Assembly (NCBI GenBank): GCA_025352915.1
Contig: JANXSA010000514.1
Location: 1-5,258, forward strand
Length of the DNA stretch: 5,258 nt
Reading direction: 5' to 3'
Source: Rhodospirillales bacterium
GTDB taxonomy: Bacteria > Pseudomonadota > Alphaproteobacteria > Acetobacterales > Acetobacteraceae
Made by a program: the position numbers and the translations under genes. Below the pieces are notes generated by a model. It was given only the letters and a program-made list of their open reading frames with translations, did not search any database and was not told the origin of the DNA. Positions 1 through 4,741 of this stretch are shown here, one piece after another (position 1 is the first letter of the stretch; each line of letters begins with the position of its first letter).

Positions 1-764
1 GCCGCCCAGGCGGCCTGTCCATCGGACGTGTCGATCAGGTCTTGGCGGATTTCGAGTTCCAGGTAGGGCACGCCGTTCGCCTGGGCGTGGGTCGGTACCG
101 AGTGGTCGGACCTGGCGGAGAGCACATAGGGTTCGTTGGCACCGACCACGAGGCCGGGTTCGGCGCGCAGCAGGTCTAGCATGGCGTGGGCGAGCGGGAG
201 GCTCAGTGCGTCAGCCTCGTCATAGAGCACGCCGGCGTGCCAGGGGCGGGCGATGCCCTTGTAGACGGGGGTGAAGCTGTGCATCGCCACGAACAGCAGA
301 GGCCGGCCGGTGGCGAGGCGGGCGCGCACCAGGGCGGCCAGGGCGGCGTGATAGGGGCCGTGGATTTCGGCGACGCGGGCGGCGCGGGCGGCGGGCGGCA
401 AGGCGGCGTTGCCGGGGATCGGAGTGCTTTCGCTGATCTCCGGGCAAGCGCTGGGCCAGTCGGGCGCGCGGTTGCAGTCGATCACCAGGCGGGAATAGGC
501 TTGGCCGATGGCGAGCGTTTGCAGGGCGTCGGCAAGGCGGGTGGTGGTGCCCCAGACGCCGATGTCCCAGCCGATGTGGCGGGACAATTCGGCCTCCGGG
601 ATACCGAGCCCATCGAGGCTGCGGGGAATGCGCCGCCCGGCATGGTCGGCGGCCAGCAGGAACGGGCTGCCCGCGGCCGTCCAGTCCCGCGGCGAGAGCG
701 CCGGGGGATGAAGCAGCACGGGGGAGGGCTCGTCGGCCGCGAGCAGCCGGGCGGCGTGGTCCAT
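1..764 (-). CDS. N-formylglutamate amidohydrolase family protein (3' end cut by window edge)
   Basis: Members of this family hydrolyse N-formyl-L-glutamate or related N-acyl amino acids to formate plus the amino acid in the cytoplasm; many COG3931-type members have no proven substrate. The reading frame is open from ATG 764 to the left edge, giving 254 visible residues against a usual 260-290, so only the C-terminal tail is missing. Visible family blocks are a DHAGRRIP segment (residues 40-47), HIGWDIG (63-69), YSRLVIDCNR (90-99), the characteristic VAMHSFTPVYKG block (159-170), and a late DHSVPTHAQANGVPYLELEIRQD region (220-242). The D/H residues of these blocks are the expected metal and catalytic positions. 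The start lies 8 nt after the stop of the ABM gene with no clear Shine-Dalgarno site, which suggests translational coupling in a two-gene operon. No other histidine-utilisation gene is visible, so a role in histidine breakdown is not supported here. The family is confident; the exact substrate is not. Confidence 0.88.
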   Translation of the reverse strand, partial: MDHAARLLAADEPSPVLLHPPALSPRDWTAAGSPFLLAADHAGRRIPRSLDGLGIPEAELSRHIGWDIGVWGTTTRLADALQTLAIGQAYSRLVIDCNRAPDWPSACPEISESTPIPGNAALPPAARAARVAEIHGPYHAALAALVRARLATGRPLLFVAMHSFTPVYKGIARPWHAGVLYDEADALSLPLAHAMLDLLRAEPGLVVGANEPYVLSARSDHSVPTHAQANGVPYLELEIRQDLIDTSDGQAAWA

Positions 765-772
765 CGCGGGGA

Positions 773-1081
773 TCAGCCGTTCTGCAGCACGTGGATGACG
801 CGGCTGGCGACCAGCGGGCGGGTCTTGGCGCCGTAGGCTGCCATGTGGGGGGCGGCGCCGTGGGCCTTCAGCGCGTCGGCGGTGGCCCATTTTTCGACCA
901 CCACGAAGCTGTCCGGGCCGAGGGCGGTCTGGATGGCGCCGAAATCGGGCACGTCGACGACCGGCTGGTATTCGATGCAGCCATCCTCGGCGTGGACCGC
1001 CGGCATGTTGGCGTGGAAGGCTTCGAGGATGGTGGCGCGCATGCCGGGCTTGGCGGTGATGATGGCGAGCACGTGGATCAT
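773..1081 (-). CDS. ABM-domain (antibiotic biosynthesis monooxygenase / YgiN-like) protein
   Basis: This encodes 102 residues, a typical single-domain length for the dimeric ferredoxin-like alpha+beta ABM fold. Family members include quinol monooxygenase YgiN and cofactor-free monooxygenases, but many have no known substrate. Visible features are the N-terminal strand MIHVLAIITAKPG (1-13), an amphipathic helix (about 14-31), the EDGCIEYQPVVD strand (32-43), FVVVEKWATADALKAH (59-74), the HMAAYG helix (79-84) and a closing strand ending VIHVLQNG. This order matches the family. The start is fixed by an AGGAG six nucleotides upstream of the ATG. The frame stays open much further upstream (to 1834), but that part is antisense to the amidase and low in sense. 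It is the first gene of a minus-strand pair with the formylglutamate-amidohydrolase gene. Its reaction cannot be told from sequence; a role in oxidising or detoxifying a small aromatic or quinone is possible but inferred. Confidence 0.9.
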   Translation of the reverse strand: MIHVLAIITAKPGMRATILEAFHANMPAVHAEDGCIEYQPVVDVPDFGAIQTALGPDSFVVVEKWATADALKAHGAAPHMAAYGAKTRPLVASRVIHVLQNG

Positions 1082-1087
1082 GGCCGT

Positions 1088-1092
1088 CTCCT
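1088..1092 (-). promoter_or_regulatory. Ribosome binding site of the ABM gene
   Basis: Reading the minus strand, AGGAG (followed by A) lies six nucleotides before the ATG at 1081-1079. It selects this start over the long upstream open extension. Confidence 0.75.
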
Positions 1093-1215
1093 GATGTTGC
1101 GGCGCGGGCGCCGGGGGCGGCACCGTAGCGCCGGGGAGGTGGCGTGCGTAACCCCCCCTTTCCCGACGCGGAAGGCCGCGCCAGAGTGGCCGGCAAGCGG
1201 CAGGCGAGGCCGCGC

Positions 1216-1221
1216 GAGGAG
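1216..1221 (+). promoter_or_regulatory. Ribosome binding site of the amidase gene
   Basis: GAGGAG lies seven nucleotides before ATG 1229. It decides the start: the same frame is open from well upstream (791), but that part is antisense to the ABM gene and the N-terminal amidase fold begins right after this ATG. Confidence 0.8.
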
Positions 1222-1228
1222 ATGCCAG

Positions 1229-2668
1229 ATGGACCCGACCTTCCTTTCCGCCAAACGCCAGGCGGCGCTGATCCGGCGCGGCGCGATCGGCTGTCGCGAG
1301 TTGCTGGATCACTATATCGCGCGGGTCGAGCGGCTGGACGGGCGGATCAATGCCGTGGTGGTGCGCGACTTCGAGCGGGCGCGCAAGCGGGCGACGGCGT
1401 TGGACCGGGATCGGGCGAAGGGGGTCACGGGCAAGCTGCATGGCGTGCCGATGACGATCAAGGAGAGTTTTGACATCGCCGGGCTGCCGACGACCTGGGG
1501 CAATCCGGGGTTGAAGGAGCATCGGGCGAAGGCGAATTCGGTCACGGTGGCGCGGTATATGGCGCAGGGCGCGGTGTTTTTCGGCAAGACCAACGTGCCG
1601 CTGAACCTGGCGGACTGGCAGAGCTTCAATGCGGTGTATGGCACGACGGGAAATCCCTGGGACCCCGCGCGGACGCCGGGCGGGTCGTCGGGGGGCTCGG
1701 CGGCGGCGCTGGCGGCGGGGCTGACGGGGATGGATACCGGCAGCGATATCGGCGCCTCGATCCGCAATCCCGCGCATTACTGCGGGGTGTTCGGGCACAA
1801 GCCGAGCTGGGGGATTTGTCCGCAGACCGGGCATGCGGTGTTCGACAATATCGACGAGTTGGACATGGCGGTGGTGGGGCCGTTGGCGCGCTCAGCGGAT
1901 GATCTGGCCATCGGGCTCGAGATCATGGCGGGGCCGCTGGAGATGGCGTGGCAGTTGAAGCTGCCGGTGCCGCGGGAACGGGCGTGGGGCGGGCTGCGGG
2001 TGGCGGTGATGACCAGCCATGGGTGTTCGGATGTCGATGCGGAGATGCAGGCAGAGTTGGAGCGGCTGGCGAAGGCCCTGCGGAAGGAGGGGGCGAAGGT
2101 CAGCATGACCGCGCGGCCAGATGTCGATCTGGCCGAGGGGCATGCGCTGTATATCGAGATGCTGCGAGCGACCACGGCGGTGGGGATGGATGATGCCGGG
2201 GCGGCACAGTGGGCCGCGGTGCGGGATGGTCAGGCGGCGGATGATCCCAGCTACTACGCGCAGATGGCGCGCGGGATTTCGATGAGCCATCGGGTGTTCC
2301 TGCAGAAGAACGAGCGGCGGCAGAAGATGCGGCGGGCCTGGGCGGCGTTCTTTCGCGACTGGGACGTGCTGCTGTGCCCGCAGGCGGCGTCGCCGGCGTT
2401 TGTGCATGACCAGGCGGGCGAACGGCATCAGCGGGTGATACCGGTGAACGGTCATGACGTGCCGGTGACGGACCAGATGTTCTGGGCCGGGTTGGCGAGC
2501 TTCTATCTGTTGCCGGGGACGATGGCGCCGCTGGGGCTGAGCAGGGCGGGCCTGCCGTTCGGGGTGCAGATCCTGGGCGGGATGTACGAGGACCGAACCA
2601 CCATCGAGGTGGCGCGGCTTTTGGAAAAATCCTGGCGCGGCTTTGTGCCGCCGCCGGGCTGGGCGTGA
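1229..2668 (+). CDS. Amidase signature family hydrolase
   Basis: This is a 479-residue amidase-signature enzyme, the normal length for the family, which hydrolyses a C-N amide bond to a carboxylate plus ammonia or an amine. The family uses a Ser-cisSer-Lys triad, and all three residues are visible: Lys78 in VPMTIKES, Ser153 at the start of the Gly/Ser-rich GGSSGGS segment (151-157), and Ser177 in DIGASIRNP. The spacing of 24 between the two serines is the same as in fatty acid amide hydrolase (217/241). The segment after the nucleophile reads GVFGHKPSWG (186-195), where many family members have GLKPTYG. The C-terminal part (about 414-455) forms the usual substrate-side region ending AGLPFGVQILG. 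No signal peptide is seen, so it should be cytoplasmic. GatA of the amidotransferase complex is unlikely because no gatB or gatC is adjacent. Its stop overlaps the start of the MFS gene, so the two are co-translated. The substrate is unknown; an organic amide imported by that transporter is a reasonable inference. Confidence 0.93.
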   Translation: MDPTFLSAKRQAALIRRGAIGCRELLDHYIARVERLDGRINAVVVRDFERARKRATALDRDRAKGVTGKLHGVPMTIKESFDIAGLPTTWGNPGLKEHRAKANSVTVARYMAQGAVFFGKTNVPLNLADWQSFNAVYGTTGNPWDPARTPGGSSGGSAAALAAGLTGMDTGSDIGASIRNPAHYCGVFGHKPSWGICPQTGHAVFDNIDELDMAVVGPLARSADDLAIGLEIMAGPLEMAWQLKLPVPRERAWGGLRVAVMTSHGCSDVDAEMQAELERLAKALRKEGAKVSMTARPDVDLAEGHALYIEMLRATTAVGMDDAGAAQWAAVRDGQAADDPSYYAQMARGISMSHRVFLQKNERRQKMRRAWAAFFRDWDVLLCPQAASPAFVHDQAGERHQRVIPVNGHDVPVTDQMFWAGLASFYLLPGTMAPLGLSRAGLPFGVQILGGMYEDRTTIEVARLLEKSWRGFVPPPGWA

Positions 2669-3915
2669 TGGCGCCGGGGTCCCAAGCCGCGGCGTCCGCC
2701 GGGGTTGAGGACTCGCCCTATGCCTGGATGCGGCTCGGGCTGGCGCTGGTGCTGGGGACCATTGGCGGCGTCGGGATGTGGTCGGCGGTGGTGGTGCTGC
2801 CGGCGATCCAGGCGGAGTTCGGGCTCGACCGGGCGGACGCCACGCTGCCGTTCACGCTGGTGACGATTGGGTTTGCCGTCGGCGGGGTGTTGATGGGGCG
2901 GCTGGCGGATCGGTTCGGGGTGGCGGTGCCGGTGGCAATTGGCGGGGCGAGCCTGGGGATCGGCTATGTGATCGCCGGGATGGCGCCCAATCTGTGGGTG
3001 TTCACCCTGGCCCATGCGGTGCCGATCGGGTTGCTGGGGTCATCGGCGGTGTTCGGGCCGTTGATGGCGGATTCGTCGCGCTGGTTCATCCGTAACCGCG
3101 GGATTGCCGTGGCGATCAGTGCGGCGGGGAACTACCTGGCCGCCGCGATCTGGCCGCCGGTGATACAGGTGATGATCGACACGATCGGCTGGCGGACTGG
3201 GCATATCGTGATCGGGGTGGTGTGCGCCGTGGTGCTGATCCCGATGTCGCTGCTGGTGCGGCGGCGGCCGCCCGCGCATGCGCCGTTGGTGGCGGGCCAG
3301 GCGCCGGGGATCGCGCTGCGCGGCATCAGCCATCCGCAGATGATGGTCTTGTTGTGCATGGCGGGCGTCATGTGTTGTGTCGCGATGTCGATGCCACAGG
3401 TGCATATCGTCGCCTATTGCGGCGACCTCGGCTACGGGGTGGCGCGCGGGGCGGAAATGCTGTCGCTGATGTTCGGCTTCGGCGTGGTCAGCCGGCTGGC
3501 GACCGGGTGGATCGCGGACCGGATCGGCGGGCTGGTGACGCTGTTGCTGGGCTCGGTGCTGCAAGCCGTCGCGCTGCTGATGTATTTTGCCTTTGACGGG
3601 CTGTCGTCGCTGTACGTGGTCTCCGCCCTGTTCGGATTGTTCCAGGGCGGGATCATCCCGAGCTATGCGATCATCGTGCGCGAGTATTTCCCGGCGCGCG
3701 AGGCGGGCACGCGGGTGGGCATCGTGCTGATGATGACGATCCTGGGGATGGCGCTGGGCGGCTGGATGTCCGGTGCGATCTTTGACCTGACCGGTTCCTA
3801 TCGCGCGGCGTTTGCCAACGGGTTCGCCTGGAACCTGGTGAATGTGGCGATTGCCGTGCTGTTGCTGCGGCGCAGCCGGCCGGCTTCCCCGAAACTGATC
3901 CAAGGAGTGGCGTGA
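2668..3915 (+). CDS. Major facilitator superfamily (MFS) transporter
   Basis: This is a 415-residue inner-membrane secondary transporter with about 12 predicted transmembrane segments (roughly 22-45, 60-82, 86-107, 110-133, 146-168, 177-197, then a charged central loop, 226-250, 264-281, 289-308, 313-335, 349-372, 381-401). The MFS signature motif A is visible in the loop after TM2 (GRLADRFG, 77-84), with its degenerate copy in the second half (TGWIADRIGG, about 279-288). This internal repeat supports the fold. The overall look, including the WFIRNRGIAVAISAAG stretch after TM4, is reminiscent of monocarboxylate/oxalate-formate-type MFS proteins, but this subfamily call is weak. The ATG at 2668 overlaps the amidase stop by one nucleotide (TGATG). 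A GTG at 2665, one codon upstream, is equally possible and would give a 4-nt overlap and 416 residues. There is no good Shine-Dalgarno, so translation probably depends on coupling to the amidase. Flanked by two enzyme genes, it is likely the importer for their substrate; export is not excluded. Confidence 0.93.
   Translation: MAPGSQAAASAGVEDSPYAWMRLGLALVLGTIGGVGMWSAVVVLPAIQAEFGLDRADATLPFTLVTIGFAVGGVLMGRLADRFGVAVPVAIGGASLGIGYVIAGMAPNLWVFTLAHAVPIGLLGSSAVFGPLMADSSRWFIRNRGIAVAISAAGNYLAAAIWPPVIQVMIDTIGWRTGHIVIGVVCAVVLIPMSLLVRRRPPAHAPLVAGQAPGIALRGISHPQMMVLLCMAGVMCCVAMSMPQVHIVAYCGDLGYGVARGAEMLSLMFGFGVVSRLATGWIADRIGGLVTLLLGSVLQAVALLMYFAFDGLSSLYVVSALFGLFQGGIIPSYAIIVREYFPAREAGTRVGIVLMMTILGMALGGWMSGAIFDLTGSYRAAFANGFAWNLVNVAIAVLLLRRSRPASPKLIQGVA
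3902..3907 (+). promoter_or_regulatory. Ribosome binding site of the CMD-family gene
   Basis: AAGGAG lies inside the last codons of the MFS gene, seven nucleotides before ATG 3915 and only four before GTG 3912. The spacing favours the ATG start. Confidence 0.7.
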
Positions 3916-4307
3916 TGACCGATGACAGCCTGCGGGCGCGCGGCGATGCGATGCGGACCAAGCTGATGGGCGAGGGATACGCCAAGCAGCTCAATTCAAC
4001 CCTTTATGCCGATCCGATCATGGTGCAGTTCCGCGAGCTGGCGACCGATATCGCCTTCGGCTCGGTGTGGACGCGGGCCGGATTGGACCTGAAGACGCGA
4101 GCGCTGATCTGCGTGATCTCCGATACCTCGACCGGGCGGTATCCGGAGCTGGCGGTGCATTTGCGGATGGCGCGCAACCATGGGTGGAGCGAGGAGGAGC
4201 TGACCGAGGCCATCCTGCATCTTTCCGTCTATGTCGGGCTGCCGTTTGTGCGCGAGGCATTGATCGTGGCGAGTGAGACGTTTGCGACGCTGCGGGCGGA
4301 GAAGTAA
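3915..4307 (+). CDS. Carboxymuconolactone decarboxylase (CMD) family protein
   Basis: This encodes 130 residues, the length of PcaC-type 4-carboxymuconolactone decarboxylases, small all-helical proteins that form ring-shaped oligomers and act late in protocatechuate breakdown. The family core is clear: GLDLKTRALICVISD (56-70), then YPELAVHLRMARNHGWSEEEL (76-96), then EAILHLSVYVGLPFVREAL (98-116). The AhpD branch uses a Cys-x-x-Cys-x-x-x-His peroxidase motif. Here the aligned positions read Arg75 and Glu78 before His82, and the only cysteine is Cys66, so thiol-peroxidase activity is not expected. The Glu-x3-His form resembles decarboxylase-type members. No other protocatechuate-pathway gene is visible, so a true pcaC role is unproven and the gene symbol is left empty. 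It is the last gene of the amidase-transporter operon, overlapping the MFS stop by 1 nt. The inverted-repeat terminator region begins right after its TAA. Confidence 0.88.
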   Translation: MTDDSLRARGDAMRTKLMGEGYAKQLNSTLYADPIMVQFRELATDIAFGSVWTRAGLDLKTRALICVISDTSTGRYPELAVHLRMARNHGWSEEELTEAILHLSVYVGLPFVREALIVASETFATLRAEK

Positions 4308-4308
4308 G

Positions 4309-4425
4309 GGTTCTTTTTTGAAAAAAAGAACCGAAAAACTTTCATCCATTGGCACCCGGCCTCCCAGGATGAGCCGGGTGCCTATGGGTGAAGTTTTTTT
4401 GCTTCTTTTTGTTCACAAAAAGAAG
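4309..4425. repeat. Composite palindromic intergenic element with three nested hairpins
   Basis: Between two convergent genes lies a 117-nt region that is an imperfect palindrome as a whole. Its left half (4309-4360) aligns with the reverse complement of its right half (4373-4425): a T-run/A-run hairpin, then an A-run followed by CTT, then a C/A-rich spacer, then the shared GGCACCCGGC arm. The left hairpin is GGTTCTTTTTT (4309-4319) pairing with 4322-4332. The centre is GGCACCCGGC (4351-4360) pairing with 4373-4382 around a 12-nt loop. The right hairpin is CTTCTTTTTG (4402-4411) pairing with 4416-4425 around a 4-nt loop. From memory, similar T/A-run hairpins are common between genes in Acetobacteraceae, so this may be one copy of a dispersed genomic repeat. 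That cannot be tested from a single window. Confidence 0.75.
4340..4400. terminator. Bidirectional intrinsic terminator of the amidase-MFS-CMD operon
   Basis: The central stem has ten perfect G/C-rich pairs (4351-4360 with 4373-4382). It extends outward past one T-T mismatch through ten more pairs, two of them G-T wobbles, to 4340/4393. On the plus strand it is followed at once by seven T (4394-4400), the classic Rho-independent layout for the operon ending at 4307. On the minus strand the same stem is followed closely by five T (complement of 4334-4338), so it could also stop transcription arriving from the lipoprotein gene. Confidence 0.8.
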
Positions 4426-4436
4426 ACCTTGTCTTC
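4417..4436 (-). terminator. Rho-independent terminator of the small lipoprotein gene
   Basis: On the minus strand, GAAGAC, a 3-nt AAG loop and GTCTTC (4436-4422) form a 6-bp stem followed directly by five T (4421-4417). It starts one base past the TAG stop of the lipoprotein gene. Its downstream arm shares bases with the right hairpin of the palindromic element, so only one of the two can form at a time. Confidence 0.65.
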
Positions 4437-4622
4437 CTATTGAACTGTTTGGCATCGAACCGGGCACCGGATCACCGGCGAGACCGCGCGCAGTGTGCCG
4501 GCGCCGAAGAAGCTTTCCATCAGGGCGGGGTCGCTGTTGCGGCTGGCGAGTTGGATGGCGGGCGGGGGTGATGCCGCGCAGCCGGCGAGGGCAAGCAAGG
4601 CCGGCAGGATCAAGCGTCGCAT
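4437..4622 (-). CDS. Small predicted lipoprotein, function unknown
   Basis: This encodes 61 residues. The N-terminus has two arginines (MRR), a hydrophobic stretch LILPALLALAG and then Cys15, forming an L-A-G-C lipobox typical of signal peptidase II substrates. The mature protein would be about 47 residues, lipid-anchored in the envelope. It starts with Ala-Ala-Ser, which would favour outer-membrane sorting in a Gram-negative cell. After a Pro-rich linker (19-21) the rest shows no family I recognise. Two further cysteines (53 and 57) sit near the C-terminus, four residues apart. A GGAG lies eight nucleotides upstream of the chosen ATG. The frame opens 20 codons earlier, but only this start puts a signal peptide at the N-terminus. 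It stands alone between the gamma-carbonic-anhydrase gene (101 nt upstream, same strand) and a terminator. The length and lipobox resemble small envelope lipoproteins in general, but a degraded remnant of a longer gene is not excluded. Confidence 0.6.
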   Translation of the reverse strand: MRRLILPALLALAGCAASPPPAIQLASRNSDPALMESFFGAGTLRAVSPVIRCPVRCQTVQ

Positions 4623-4630
4623 GGTGGCCG

Positions 4631-4634
4631 CTCC
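4631..4634 (-). promoter_or_regulatory. Ribosome binding site of the small lipoprotein gene
   Basis: On the minus strand, GGAG lies eight nucleotides before the ATG at 4622-4620. It supports the start that yields the lipobox signal peptide. Confidence 0.5.
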
Positions 4635-4712
4635 GTGGTGTCTCGCTAGACTTACGGTTGCGGCGGAGGTGTCGGAACACAACTATGCGTGAAGGCGAAG
4701 TAACCAACTACA

Positions 4713-4741
4713 ATAATATTTGATCAGTTCGCATCCTTCAG
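4713..4741 (-). promoter_or_regulatory. Possible sigma-70-like promoter for the small lipoprotein gene
   Basis: The gap between the gamma-carbonic-anhydrase stop and the lipoprotein start contains the most A/T-rich non-hairpin patch of the window (about 4697-4722). On the minus strand it offers TATTAT (4718-4713; five of six matches to the -10 consensus), with CTGAAG (4741-4736; three of six to the -35) 17 nt upstream, inside the end of the preceding gene. The weak -35 makes this tentative, and read-through from upstream is an alternative. Confidence 0.25.

Larger units (their letters stand above)
1082..1228. promoter_or_regulatory. Divergent intergenic region between the ABM gene and the amidase operon
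   Basis: These 147 nt separate two divergently transcribed units and must hold the promoters of at least the minus-strand pair and probably the plus-strand operon. I could not find a convincing sigma-70 -35/-10 pair in either direction. The region is very GC-rich, with a run of seven C at 1152-1158 and short GC-rich direct repeats (9 nt at 1108 and 1128, another at 1173 and 1207) that could be chance in this base composition. The two Shine-Dalgarno sites lie at its ends. Assigning it as regulatory rests on gene arrangement, not on a recognised motif. Confidence 0.5.

Noticed and set aside
186..836. Plus-strand open frame of 216 codons opposite the formylglutamate hydrolase
   Set aside because: Its Gly/Ala/Arg-rich translation has no domain. 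The opposite strand encodes all conserved blocks of a known family, so this is an antisense shadow of GC-rich codons.
1108..1136. Nine-base direct repeat GCGCCGGGG with a 20-bp period in the divergent region, as a possible operator
   Set aside because: In such GC-rich sequence a repeat of this length is expected by chance, and it lacks dyad symmetry or a recognisable regulator.
1152..1158. Run of seven C as a possible phase-variation tract
   Set aside because: It is short and its position relative to any promoter is unknown; nothing else supports slippage control.
791..1228. In-frame upstream extension of the amidase (to 625 residues)
   Set aside because: It would be antisense to the ABM gene, shows no family similarity, and a strong GAGGAG sits just before ATG 1229, where the amidase fold begins.
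1082..1834. Upstream extension of the ABM frame antisense to the amidase
   Set aside because: It is Arg/Pro-rich without recognisable structure, and the AGGAG at 1088-1092 marks the real start.
4388..4723. Plus-strand open frame of 111 codons through the intergenic region
   Set aside because: It starts inside the terminator T-run, runs antisense to the lipoprotein gene and has no ribosome binding site or domain.
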